Of a DNA stretch of 17,999 nucleotides, positions 7,723 through 15,231 are shown piece by piece. Position 1 is the first letter of the stretch, and each line of letters begins with the position of its first letter. The DNA comes from Syntrophaceae bacterium UBA4810 (GTDB lineage Bacteria; Desulfobacterota; Syntrophia; Syntrophales; Smithellaceae). A program made the position numbers and the translations under genes. The DNA lies in NCBI GenBank assembly GCA_002402545.1, contig DHGA01000032.1, forward strand, positions 17,412 to 35,410, in the 5' to 3' direction. Below the pieces are notes generated by a model. It saw only the letters and a program-made list of their open reading frames with translations. It was not told the DNA's origin and did not search any database.

Positions 7723-7756
7723 AAAAAACAGAGAACGGCCGCACGACCGTTCTCTG
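7723..7756 (-). terminator. Strong intrinsic terminator of the RLP operon
   Basis: On the minus strand CAGAGAACGG (7756-7747) pairs perfectly with CCGTTCTCTG (7738-7729) across an 8-base loop and is followed by six T (7728-7723). It begins 18 bases after the RLP stop codon. The next gene's ribosome-binding site starts directly after the T-tract. Confidence 0.93.
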
Positions 7757-7774
7757 CACTAAGCAAATCCTTTG

Positions 7775-9118
7775 CTAAATCTTGAAATCTGTTTTCTTCT
7801 GCCAGACACCGAGAGCAACTCCCAGTTCTTCATGTTCCTTGGCGTATTCTTCCAGTTTAATTCCCTTTACTGCGGCATCAATGGCCTGTCGCAGCGCGCG
7901 CGCTCCCGCTTTTGGCCCCTGAGGATGAGCATGAATACCGCCACCGGAACCAATCATAATATCCTTGCCCACAGCATTGACAATATCGGCAACATTCGCC
8001 GGCGTTATACCACCCGAGGGCATAGGCATAGTTGCTTTCAGATTACCCATCGGATAAGTCAGATTGCGCACCGTGTTCATGAAACGATCATGCATGTAAA
8101 TAGCCTTTCCCCCCATGGAAAAAGGCAAAACAATGGCATCCGCTCCGCACAGACGGGCAAACTTACCTAAAATTATCGGCGAAGAAACACCCTGATGCGG
8201 CGACATATAGTAAGCTCCGGCAAAATCCATGTGCGCCAGAATCGGCACATTGATTGCTTTATCTTCCGCCAGTGCGCGCATGGCTTCCGGCCCCACCGCC
8301 AGATAGTTGACCATCATGCCGTTTACCCCTGCATCGACGCAACGCTTCGCCAGATCAAACATCCGCGGCAGACGGTCGGTGACGTTCACGGTATAAAGAG
8401 TGTGTTCGCCGGTTTCCTCAAAAACCTCTTTTTCAATTTTCATGTAGGTTTTCACGCGCTTTACCGCATCGTTGTAACGCATATTGGCAATCAGTTCGTC
8501 GTCTTTGATCACGTCGCAGCCGCCGAGAGCCGCCTGACGGAAAAGTTCAGCGCCGACTTCCAATGGATAGCCGCTGCATGGCTTAATCATATTATTGAGC
8601 AATGGACGTCCCATTTTAAGGCCGAGAGCTTTCCACCATCCTTCAGTGCCGAATTTCGGGCCGTTATACTGATCCAGCGTGGCTTTGGGGATTCTTAAAT
8701 CGAGTAATTTGAAATTTGGCACCATGGAAATATTACCGATCACGGCGGTAAGCATCATCGGCAACTGGTCTTCAACGTTAGCCGCGGGAAAAGCAATCTG
8801 CAAAATATACTGTCGTGTGGTCACATCCGCGGGAATCGCGTATTCATAATAAGGCGCTTCATAAACACCAATTACTTTGGCCACATGACCGGCGCGTATT
8901 TCCGGCGTTTCGCCCGGCACGGGCACCCAGGTTCCGGTGGTCTGTTCAATGGCCAGCACCTGCCCCAAAACCGCCATGTCCCACGCTTTATCCGCCTGAA
9001 TCCAGTAAGTGGCGATGATATGATTTTCCATATCAATGCCTTCGGGTATCGCAATAGGTTTATCGTCATACGGGCCGATTTTCTTTTTCAAACCTGTCGT
9101 TTCTTTCTCTTCTTTCAT
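7775..9118 (-). CDS. RuBisCO-like protein (form IV-type large-subunit homologue)
   Basis: The 447 residues cover both the N-terminal domain and the TIM barrel of RuBisCO large-subunit homologues. Visible landmarks are TGTWVPVPGET (61-71), IKPCSG with Lys179 (spinach Lys175 position), and GGCDVIKDDE, where Lys205, Asp207 and Glu208 match the carbamylated Lys201 and metal ligands Asp203 and Glu204. Further landmarks are His296 (about His294), PSGGI at 367-371 (about Ser379) and GSGGGIHAHP at 390-399 (phosphate-binding Gly pair). The HIHRAMH segment has become AHMDFAG, so Arg295 is lost, and the loop-6 GTVVGK region reads PFSMGGK, losing His327. It is therefore unlikely to fix CO2 and more probably catalyses an enolisation, isomerisation or decarboxylation on a phosphorylated sugar or sugar acid, as other RLPs do. 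AAGGAG precedes the ATG by 10 bases. It is the last gene before the terminator of the kinase-aminotransferase operon; the substrate is unknown. Confidence 0.9.
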   Translation of the reverse strand: MKEEKETTGLKKKIGPYDDKPIAIPEGIDMENHIIATYWIQADKAWDMAVLGQVLAIEQTTGTWVPVPGETPEIRAGHVAKVIGVYEAPYYEYAIPADVTTRQYILQIAFPAANVEDQLPMMLTAVIGNISMVPNFKLLDLRIPKATLDQYNGPKFGTEGWWKALGLKMGRPLLNNMIKPCSGYPLEVGAELFRQAALGGCDVIKDDELIANMRYNDAVKRVKTYMKIEKEVFEETGEHTLYTVNVTDRLPRMFDLAKRCVDAGVNGMMVNYLAVGPEAMRALAEDKAINVPILAHMDFAGAYYMSPHQGVSSPIILGKFARLCGADAIVLPFSMGGKAIYMHDRFMNTVRNLTYPMGNLKATMPMPSGGITPANVADIVNAVGKDIMIGSGGGIHAHPQGPKAGARALRQAIDAAVKGIKLEEYAKEHEELGVALGVWQKKTDFKI

Positions 9119-9149
9119 AAAATCATTACTCCTTTTTCTTGATAATTAT

Positions 9150-10559
9150 TTAATTTTTTGGAATTAGGGAAAGCAGGTATTCCCAAACCTGCAGTGTTTG
9201 CTTCAGAGCCGCTTCATCATGCTGCATACAGGTGTACATGCGGGTTCCGGCCAGCGTGCACAACCCATGGGACATAGTGATTACCTGATAATCATCGGCG
9301 ATCTGTTTACGCGTGAGAATTTGCATCAGCGCGTCTTGCGCTTTTAAATCCACGGAGAAAAACGCTGTAGTCATGTAATGCATGATGGCGCCGAAGTTAT
9401 AGACAAAGAATCCCAAATCAGGCCGTGTGGCGAACAGATTGTTGAGCTCTTTGGTTAGTCGGTTAGCGTAAGCAGTTGCCTTGCCTATAGCGTCGTGCTC
9501 TTCCATTAGTTTTAACGCATGGTAACAGGCCGCCATGGAAATGGGGTTAGCCGCCAATGTGCCGCCGACAAAAACTTTTTCGCCCAGGCTTCCCGCGCAT
9601 ACTTTCATGATATCTTTTTTACCCGCAACCGCGCCCGACGATGGGTAACCGTGCGTAATAATTTTTCCCAGCACCGTCAAATCAGGAATAATATTGTATA
9701 ACTTTTGCGCGCCGCCGATATCCAGACGAAATCCCGTCACTACTTCATCAAAAATCATCAGCGCTTCGTATTTATCGCACAATTGACGAATCGTCTTATT
9801 CCAGTCCGGATGCACGGGATGTGCTCCGGATTCGCCGCCGATAGGCTCCACCATCACACCGGCTATCCCGCCTTTAGCATGATTATCCTTAAAAGCTTTT
9901 TCCAAGCCTTCAAAGTCATTCGGATTAACATCAACGATATGAGCAAAACATTCCACCGGAATTCCCTTTGATTCCATCGCGCCTGTTTGCGGAATATGAA
10001 TGGAATAAACCAGTTGATCCGACCAGCCGTGATAACTGCCGCCGATTTTGATAATTTTTTGTTTTCCGGTATAAGCTCTGGCGATCCGTAACGCGGCCAT
10101 GTCGGCTTCGGTTCCTGACTGCAGAAAGCGCACCATATCCACGCCCGGCATGTGTTTGATTATTTCCGCGGCAGCTAAAAGTTCGTATTCCGAGGTCAAT
10201 CCCGTTGCCGGGCCTTTTTGACGGATGACTTCGATGACTTTTTCATCTAAATCTGCAAAGCCGTGGCCAAGCATAATCGGCGCACCGCACATGAGATAAT
10301 CTATATATTCATTGCCATCCACATCCCAGATTTTGTAACCCTTGGCTCTATCCATAGCCAAGGGAAACGGTTTATTCTGACTTAAATTGTGTTCCACGCC
10401 ACCGGGGATAAGCTCTTTGGCTTTTTCAAAAATCTCGATGGATTTTTTGCATCGCTGGGCATAGAGCTTGTGTTCTTTTTCTAATTTGTCTTTAGGAATC
10501 GGCTGAACCGGCCTCGACAAAATTTCGTTTTTCCTTTTCATTATCTCGGCATATTCCAT
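9150..10559 (-). CDS. Class III PLP-dependent aminotransferase (glutamate-1-semialdehyde aminomutase-like)
   Basis: I start this 469-residue protein at the ATG at 10559, because AGGAGGAGG lies just upstream; the longer frame to 10610 would overlap the kinase gene. PLP-binding features are SGTEA (148-152), GGSYHGW (173-179), DEVVTGFR (271-278, with the Asp that binds the pyridine nitrogen) and the Schiff-base Lys299 in TVLGKIITHG. The GGVEHNLSQNKPFP segment near residue 54 and the overall pattern resemble glutamate-1-semialdehyde 2,1-aminomutase, but the protein is longer at the N-terminus (about 45 residues before the core) and is not next to haem genes. It more likely transaminates or shifts the amino group of a carbonyl compound in the pathway shared with the kinase and RLP. 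It follows the kinase by 38 bases and precedes the RLP by 31. Class is sure, substrate is not. Confidence 0.9.
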   Translation of the reverse strand: MEYAEIMKRKNEILSRPVQPIPKDKLEKEHKLYAQRCKKSIEIFEKAKELIPGGVEHNLSQNKPFPLAMDRAKGYKIWDVDGNEYIDYLMCGAPIMLGHGFADLDEKVIEVIRQKGPATGLTSEYELLAAAEIIKHMPGVDMVRFLQSGTEADMAALRIARAYTGKQKIIKIGGSYHGWSDQLVYSIHIPQTGAMESKGIPVECFAHIVDVNPNDFEGLEKAFKDNHAKGGIAGVMVEPIGGESGAHPVHPDWNKTIRQLCDKYEALMIFDEVVTGFRLDIGGAQKLYNIIPDLTVLGKIITHGYPSSGAVAGKKDIMKVCAGSLGEKVFVGGTLAANPISMAACYHALKLMEEHDAIGKATAYANRLTKELNNLFATRPDLGFFVYNFGAIMHYMTTAFFSVDLKAQDALMQILTRKQIADDYQVITMSHGLCTLAGTRMYTCMQHDEAALKQTLQVWEYLLSLIPKN

Positions 10560-10597
10560 TACTTTTTCCTCCTCCTCTTTTCTCGAAACAATTATTG

Positions 10598-12199
10598 TTA
10601 TACAGCGCAAACGCCGGCTTTTGTTTTATTCATCCGTGCGCACGCTTTTTTCTGGGTTTTGTAATAATTGACGTATTCTTGAAACAGTTCATCGTATATC
10701 CGGCGATAATCCGGATTGGGCGTATATTCGGCATTGATCTGAATATACTTAGGAATCTCCTCAACAGTCATATATTTCAACGCAATGGAAGCCAGAAAAG
10801 CCGCGCCGCGCGCGTTGGAATAAATCGGGTCTTTGACCTGACGGATTTTCCGATTGAAAACGTCAGCGAAAATTTGTGACCAGATATTGGAATTGGCGCC
10901 TCCTCCAATAAAATTCAGATATTCAAAAGGCCGGCGCATGAATTTTTCGACAGGTTCTAAAAGCCATCTGGAATTAAAAGCAACTCCTTCATAAATAGCG
11001 CGCACAATATCCTCGCGCGTGTTTTCCAAAGACAAATTAAAGGCGGACGCGCGAATATGACAATCATCCACAGGTGATCGCTCTCCATAAAGCCAGGGAG
11101 TAAACATTACACTATTTGCACCCGCGGGAACACGTTCTACAATCTTATCCAAAACCTTATAAATGTTGGGCACGCATTCTTCCATCAGCAGTTCATCTTT
11201 GTGATAAAGAATGTTGTCGCGCAGCCACGTCAGGCATTTACCGGCACATTCCTGCTCGGTAAGAATTATGAAGCGTCCGGGAAGCGGACTTGGAAATGAT
11301 CCAAAATTATGGGCAATGTCGGTCTTTTTAAAAGGGACATGCGCGGAAATCCACGATGATGTACCAACATAAAGATGGCCTTCATAATCACGCACGGCGC
11401 CGGATCCAACACCGGCAGACGGCACATCCGGAGTACCGCCAACAACAGGCGTTCCCTCTTTTAATCCTAATTCTCTGGCAACTTCATCTTTTATTGGCCC
11501 CAGGATATTCAGCGCCTGAATCAACTCAGGAAGTTTAGCGCTTTCAATGCCAGCCATATTGAGCAATTTATCTGAATATACAACGCGAGATGGATCGCGG
11601 TTATCCGTCAACCAATGCAGCAGAATCGAATCGTATGTGGCCGCGAACTTTCCGGTAAAACAAAGATTTATGTAATCTTTCGGTTCAAGAAATTTATAAG
11701 TTTGTTTATAGATTTCCGGCCTGTTCTGTTTTATCCAGAGAATATGACACAGAGGATCTTTTCCGGATTGAGCCGGAGCGCCGCCGGTCAGTTTCTGCCA
11801 GCTGATTAACTTAAACAAAGGATAGCCTTGAATTCTGAATGGGCCTTTTAATATTTCTTTTACTGATTCGGAACCACGGCAATCCATCCAGATAACGGCG
11901 TTCATCAGATGATGACCGGACTTATCCACTGCTACCGTGCCAGACCATTGGGCAGTAACACTGATAGCGACAATATCATCTGGAGAAACCAAATTCTTCC
12001 CGATTACTTTTTTCGCAGTGGAAATTATCGCGTTCCACCATCCCTGCGGGTTTTGTTCCGCGCCACCGTCGGGAAATAGAATAACAGGTGTATCCTGAAA
12101 TTCACTATCCACCACTTCGCCATAAACGGAAATCAAAGCTGTTTTTGGGCCTGATGTTCCCAAATCAATGGCCAGCACATATTTATTTTTATCTTTCAT
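10598..12199 (-). CDS. FGGY-family carbohydrate kinase (xylulokinase-like)
   Basis: The 533-residue protein starts at the ATG at 12199, preceded by AGGTGA at proper spacing; the frame continues to a TTG at 12223. FGGY kinases transfer ATP phosphate to ketoses, polyols or related compounds. The N-terminal ATP loop AIDLGTSGPKTAL is at about residues 10-22. The catalytic Asp258 lies in VGGTPDVPSAGVGSG, in the place of XylB GGGDNAA. The C-terminal signature GGGANSNIWSQIFADV is near 432-447 and is preceded by EGVAFNSRWLLEPVEK. The residues that would tell xylulose from ribulose, glycerol or erythritol are not readable by eye. It is the third gene of the operon, 45 bases after the TetR gene, and its partners (RLP, aminotransferase) fit a catabolic route starting with phosphorylation of an imported compound. 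Confidence 0.92.
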   Translation of the reverse strand: MKDKNKYVLAIDLGTSGPKTALISVYGEVVDSEFQDTPVILFPDGGAEQNPQGWWNAIISTAKKVIGKNLVSPDDIVAISVTAQWSGTVAVDKSGHHLMNAVIWMDCRGSESVKEILKGPFRIQGYPLFKLISWQKLTGGAPAQSGKDPLCHILWIKQNRPEIYKQTYKFLEPKDYINLCFTGKFAATYDSILLHWLTDNRDPSRVVYSDKLLNMAGIESAKLPELIQALNILGPIKDEVARELGLKEGTPVVGGTPDVPSAGVGSGAVRDYEGHLYVGTSSWISAHVPFKKTDIAHNFGSFPSPLPGRFIILTEQECAGKCLTWLRDNILYHKDELLMEECVPNIYKVLDKIVERVPAGANSVMFTPWLYGERSPVDDCHIRASAFNLSLENTREDIVRAIYEGVAFNSRWLLEPVEKFMRRPFEYLNFIGGGANSNIWSQIFADVFNRKIRQVKDPIYSNARGAAFLASIALKYMTVEEIPKYIQINAEYTPNPDYRRIYDELFQEYVNYYKTQKKACARMNKTKAGVCAV

Positions 12200-12244
12200 A
12201 ATATCACCTGACTTTTTTACCAATCATATAAAAGATATTTTCAT

Positions 12245-12880
12245 TTATCCGCTGACACAACGCAATGCGCTCTCAACAATTTTTTTAAAATCATCATCCG
12301 GATCATCGGCAATTTGATAAAGCACACGGCTGTTATGCAGCGAAATAATGCCATGCAGCGCGCTGATGCTCTGAATGGCCAGTATCTTCGGATCAACCTT
12401 TTCCAAATCCAGTCTGCTTTCCCGATATTCGCGAATCACCTTAATGGCCAAAAAGAAAACTTTCAGTGAGCTGCGGAATTCATCGTAAGACAGAGCTTCC
12501 TGCGGCGTTCCAATATAGTCGCTGTATTGGCGAATGGGCCGGCTGAACATTACATCGTAAATATTAACATTCTTGATGCCAAAATCGACAAAGGCGTAAG
12601 CCATGTTGCTGTATTTCTCTAAAGGTGTATCGCCCATTTCCACGGCGTAACTTATTTTGTCATAAAGCTTGGCATAGGCTTTTTTGTGAATAGCAATAAG
12701 CAGTTCATCTTTGCTGGCATAATAATTATAAAGATTTGCCGCTGTCATTTTCATCTTTGTGCCGATTTTGGACATGGACAAGCTTTCATATCCATTCTTT
12801 TCTAAAATGCTGAATGCGAAATTCAGGATTTTTTCCCGAACCGCATCAACTTCTTCAACACTTCTGGTCATTTTGGGCAT
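12245..12880 (-). CDS. TetR/AcrR-family transcriptional regulator
   Basis: The 211-residue protein has the TetR layout: an N-terminal DNA-binding domain, with the helix-turn-helix at about residues 35-55 (LSMSKIGTKMKMTAANLYNY followed by YASKDEL), and a C-terminal helical ligand domain of no obvious similarity. TetR repressors usually bind palindromes at or near their own operon and release them when a small molecule binds. It lies inside the operon, between the MFS gene (41 bases) and the kinase gene (45 bases), so it likely controls this unit, including itself. A 17-base palindrome upstream of the MFS gene is the natural candidate operator. ATG at 12871 is an alternative start; the Shine-Dalgarno is weak. 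Confidence 0.93.
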   Translation of the reverse strand: MPKMTRSVEEVDAVREKILNFAFSILEKNGYESLSMSKIGTKMKMTAANLYNYYASKDELLIAIHKKAYAKLYDKISYAVEMGDTPLEKYSNMAYAFVDFGIKNVNIYDVMFSRPIRQYSDYIGTPQEALSYDEFRSSLKVFFLAIKVIREYRESRLDLEKVDPKILAIQSISALHGIISLHNSRVLYQIADDPDDDFKKIVESALRCVSG

Positions 12881-12921
12881 GATCCGATACCTTTCGTAAT
12901 TAATATTTTAAATCATCTTTT

Positions 12922-14145
12922 TTATATTTTATCTGTCGTAATCATTTTCGACTCTTTTAGTTTCAGATTGAGAAAAATATTGATAGTTAATAATATGATA
13001 AAAACAACCATGGCGGGAGTTTTCGAAGGAATATCCGCCGCCAGTATGTCCATGCCGAAGATGAAAATAATCCCTGAAATCTGTCCCACGAGCAATAGTA
13101 AGCCCTGCGACGTAGCCTCCGGCGCCGGATAACAAATTTCCGCGCTGTACTGATAACTGATCGGCCCATTGGCCATCAGGAAGAAACCAAATATAAAACT
13201 TGACACAAGCAAAGGTCCATAAGCGCCGGCGAAAGCGAGCCCGGCTAATCCAGGAATGGCAAAAATTGTGGTAAGAACCATGAAATATTTTCTTTTACGG
13301 AATTTATCTGAAAGCACGGGTAAAATAGCAGCGCCGAAAATTCCCCCCACCATCATCAAAGCGCCGGTGATGCCGGCCTGAGTGATATCGAAACCGCGAG
13401 GACGAATAATTTGTTCAACCCATGTTGTTACGGCGTTGAAAATTCCCAGACCAAAAAAGAAAATAATCAGAAGATAAATCATGTCTCTCTGCTTAAATAT
13501 ATGTTTCAAACCGGCGAATACTTTTATTCTTTTGTCATGACCTTCGGGGCATGGTGGTGACGGCGGACTCTCTCTAATGAATATCAGAAATATTGCGGCA
13601 CCGACCAGCGTAACAATTCCGTAAATCATCAGCATCTTCTGCATACCATATATCTTAAAGAGATATGGAGTCAGTGCCATCGCCAGAATAATCCCGACAA
13701 ATTGCGCCAGAACGCTTATGCCTGCCTGCGTGGCTCTCTCCTGCAGAGGAAACCAGCGAACACCTACCTTAGTTACCGCATTCAGAACAAATGGCTGCCC
13801 GAGAGCAATGCCGACCTGTGCTATAATGACCATATTGTAGTCTGCTCCATAAAATCCTTTCATAAATCCAAAAATACCCAGCAGGGCTGCGCCTGTTCCT
13901 ATGCCAATCCGGATTCCCCAGGTATCGATGATGTAAGAAGCAGGAATACAAATAAAAATATAGACAATCATGAAGATCATGGAAAGAAGGTCAATATGTA
14001 TTGCTTCAACTCCATAGAAGACAACCGCCTCACTGGTTATTGGCGCAAAAGTAATCCATTGAATTTGCATCAGAGCGTTTATAAGAAAAAAAACAAGAAG
14101 AACGACCCATCGATAACCATATACTTTAAATTCTGAATGCGTCAT
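12922..14145 (-). CDS. MFS transporter (FLVCR-like branch)
   Basis: This is a membrane protein of 407 residues with about 12 hydrophobic segments and a charged central loop (near 200-225, containing PPSPPCPEGHDKR) that separates the two six-helix halves, as in the major facilitator superfamily. The first helix (RWVVLLVFFLINALMQIQWI) and the following PASYIIDTWGIRIG in place of the common loop motif recall the FLVCR-like transporters; this is an impression from pattern, not a search. The start at 14145 is preferred because GGAAGGGTGA lies upstream; the frame runs to 14181. As first gene of the operon it should import the substrate of the kinase-aminotransferase-RLP set, although export of a product cannot be excluded. 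Substrate unknown. Confidence 0.88.
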   Translation of the reverse strand: MTHSEFKVYGYRWVVLLVFFLINALMQIQWITFAPITSEAVVFYGVEAIHIDLLSMIFMIVYIFICIPASYIIDTWGIRIGIGTGAALLGIFGFMKGFYGADYNMVIIAQVGIALGQPFVLNAVTKVGVRWFPLQERATQAGISVLAQFVGIILAMALTPYLFKIYGMQKMLMIYGIVTLVGAAIFLIFIRESPPSPPCPEGHDKRIKVFAGLKHIFKQRDMIYLLIIFFFGLGIFNAVTTWVEQIIRPRGFDITQAGITGALMMVGGIFGAAILPVLSDKFRKRKYFMVLTTIFAIPGLAGLAFAGAYGPLLVSSFIFGFFLMANGPISYQYSAEICYPAPEATSQGLLLLVGQISGIIFIFGMDILAADIPSKTPAMVVFIILLTINIFLNLKLKESKMITTDKI

Positions 14146-14216
14146 ATTTGTCACCCTTCCTTTCTTATTGATAATAAACATCTTTTTAAATGATTAAAAA
14201 TTTTTATAAAATTAAC

Positions 14217-14233
14217 TACATTAAATTAATGTA
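14217..14233 (-). promoter_or_regulatory. Palindromic candidate TetR operator
   Basis: TACATTAAATTAATGTA is a perfect inverted repeat (8-base arms, one central base), 72 bases upstream of the MFS start. Size and symmetry fit a TetR-family operator. On the minus strand it overlaps the -10 region of the candidate promoter, so binding would block transcription of the operon that encodes the regulator. Confidence 0.5.
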
Positions 14234-14251
14234 TTTAAATTTTGAAGTCAA
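14223..14251 (-). promoter_or_regulatory. Candidate promoter of the MFS-TetR-kinase-aminotransferase-RLP operon
   Basis: On the minus strand TTGACT (14251-14246) is followed after 17 bases by TAATTT (14228-14223). The -35 is good, the -10 poor, and the region is so AT-rich that other -10 choices exist. It overlaps the palindrome at 14217-14233. Confidence 0.35.
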
Positions 14252-14345
14252 TAATTATTTTATCTATATTTTTTTTAAAAAAAGGTTCCCAACAATATTT
14301 ATTTATATTTTAAATGTGAATAATTTCTCCCTTTTCAATTTATAC

Positions 14346-14372
14346 TTGATTTCTTCCGCTGCGTGATATAGA
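14346..14372 (+). promoter_or_regulatory. Possible promoter of the rpsF operon
   Basis: TTGATT (14346-14351) and TATAGA (14367-14372) are separated by 15 bases, shorter than ideal. They lie about 75 bases before the rpsF start and would leave a leader containing the hairpin at 14406-14427. The rest of the 14146-14449 gap is very AT-rich and holds only the operon promoter and palindrome described separately. Confidence 0.3.
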
Positions 14373-14405
14373 ACGCTCACAACATTAATATATAGGTCTC
14401 CCCTT

Positions 14406-14427
14406 GCTCGTGACTTTGATCACGGGC
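14406..14427 (+). promoter_or_regulatory. Leader hairpin before rpsF
   Basis: GCTCGTGA (14406-14413) pairs with TCACGGGC (14420-14427), eight pairs with one G-U, around a 6-base loop. It lies 12 bases before the Shine-Dalgarno AGGAGG (14440-14445). Autogenous control by ribosomal proteins is known for rpsF leaders (S6:S18), but I cannot match this hairpin to that motif. Confidence 0.4.
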
Positions 14428-14449
14428 TTTAGAGCCAAAAGGAGGAATT

Positions 14450-14923
14450 TTGAAAAGATACGAAGTTATCGCTATCGCGAAATCTGCTTTACCCGAAGAA
14501 GACATCACCAAAATAATCGACCGCATAGAGAGTATTATCGTCAAAGACCATGGTGTCATCGCCAAAATTGATAAATGGGGAAAGAGACGCCTCGCCTATG
14601 AAATCAACAAAGAAAAAGAAGGCTATTATTTCCTTTTTGATTTTGCCGGTGATGGTCCGATGGTTTCCGAAATTGAAAGAAATTTCAAAATCGATGACCG
14701 CATTTTAAAGTTTATCACAATCAAAAAAGACGGCGCCGTCACCCGAGAAGGCATGGACGCGGAAATCGCTGCGGCAGAAGCTAAAAAATCTCAACCCGCG
14801 GCAGAAGCCGGATCAGCTTCTTCAGAAGGAAAAATCATTGTGCCCGCGGAAAAAATCGACGCTGACAAGCCGCGCAAAAGTTTCGAAAAAGAATCAATCA
14901 AAAAAGATGATCAAGGAAAATAA
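14450..14923 (+). CDS. rpsF: 30S ribosomal protein S6
   Basis: The protein is S6, which binds S18 and the central domain of 16S rRNA in the small subunit. The core (residues 1 to about 97) is typical: KRYEVIAIAK at the start, DKWGKRRLAYEINKEKEGYYFLFDF in the middle, and an IDDRILKFITIKKDG end. The total of 157 residues is longer than the usual 95-135, with a charged, Ala/Ser/Glu/Lys-rich tail of about 60 residues that is probably disordered. The start codon is TTG, set by AGGAGG 4 bases before it; no in-frame ATG competes. rpsR follows 14 bases after the stop, the standard order. A leader hairpin precedes the gene. Confidence 0.97.
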   Translation: MKRYEVIAIAKSALPEEDITKIIDRIESIIVKDHGVIAKIDKWGKRRLAYEINKEKEGYYFLFDFAGDGPMVSEIERNFKIDDRILKFITIKKDGAVTREGMDAEIAAAEAKKSQPAAEAGSASSEGKIIVPAEKIDADKPRKSFEKESIKKDDQGK

Positions 14924-14925
14924 AA

Positions 14926-14940
14926 AAGGAATATATCATG
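14926..14940 (+). repeat. Start-region repeat, rpsR copy
   Basis: AAGGAATATATCATG, including Shine-Dalgarno and start codon of rpsR, recurs with one change (AAGAAATATATCATG) at the yrbL start, 15217-15231. Confidence 0.5.
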
Positions 14941-15207
14941 GAAAAAACCAATGGAGATAGGCCAGTAAGACATTCACAGAGGAAGTTTTTTCATAGAAAA
15001 AAATTCTGCCGATTCTGCACCGATTCGAATCTTAAAATCGATTATAAATATCCCGCTATTCTTAACAATTTTGTTACAGAAAGAGGGAAAATAATGCCCC
15101 GCAGAATTACAGGTAATTGCGCGAAACACCAAAGAGAACTTGCGGTGGCAATTAAAAGGGCTCGCGCCATTGCCATAATGCCCTTTGTTGTTGCCGAAGG
15201 CAAATAA
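14938..15207 (+). CDS. rpsR: 30S ribosomal protein S18
   Basis: The 89-residue S18 partners S6 on the platform of the small subunit. A C-x2-C pair (FCRFCTD, about residues 24-27) and a later C-x2-H (NCAKHQ, near 61-64) make this the Zn-ribbon type of S18. The conserved end of the core, HQRELAVAIKRARAIAIMPF, is present. AAGGA precedes the ATG. It is second in the rpsF operon; the next gene is not rplI but a yrbL homologue 21 bases downstream. Confidence 0.97.
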   Translation: MEKTNGDRPVRHSQRKFFHRKKFCRFCTDSNLKIDYKYPAILNNFVTERGKIMPRRITGNCAKHQRELAVAIKRARAIAIMPFVVAEGK

Positions 15208-15216
15208 ACCCTAACC

Positions 15217-15231
15217 AAGAAATATATCATG
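15217..15231 (+). repeat. Start-region repeat, yrbL copy
   Basis: AAGAAATATATCATG matches the rpsR start region at 14926-14940 in 14 of 15 bases. The single change falls in the Shine-Dalgarno and weakens it. Confidence 0.5.

Noticed and set aside
7710..7766. N-terminal extension of the Zn-PLC-like protein up to a TTG at 7766
   Set aside because: These codons run through the perfect hairpin and T-tract of the RLP terminator; a good Shine-Dalgarno and a TTG lie directly after it.
8195..8698. 167-codon open frame on the plus strand inside the RLP gene
   Set aside because: It is antisense to the RLP, its His-rich sequence is what the complementary frame of such a gene gives, and it has no family features.
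7775..9118. A true CO2-fixing RuBisCO large subunit
   Set aside because: Arg295 and His327 equivalents and the GTVVGK loop 6 are not recognisable, and no phosphoribulokinase or small subunit is nearby.
10560..10610. Longer aminotransferase start overlapping the kinase gene
   Set aside because: The internal ATG at 10559 has an AGGAGGAGG site just upstream; the longer start has none and would add an unlikely sequence.
7775..12199. D-apionate or methionine-salvage pathway
   Set aside because: Both contain RLPs, but the kinase and other partners known to me differ, and no apionate dehydrogenase, methylthioribose kinase or isomerase is in the window.
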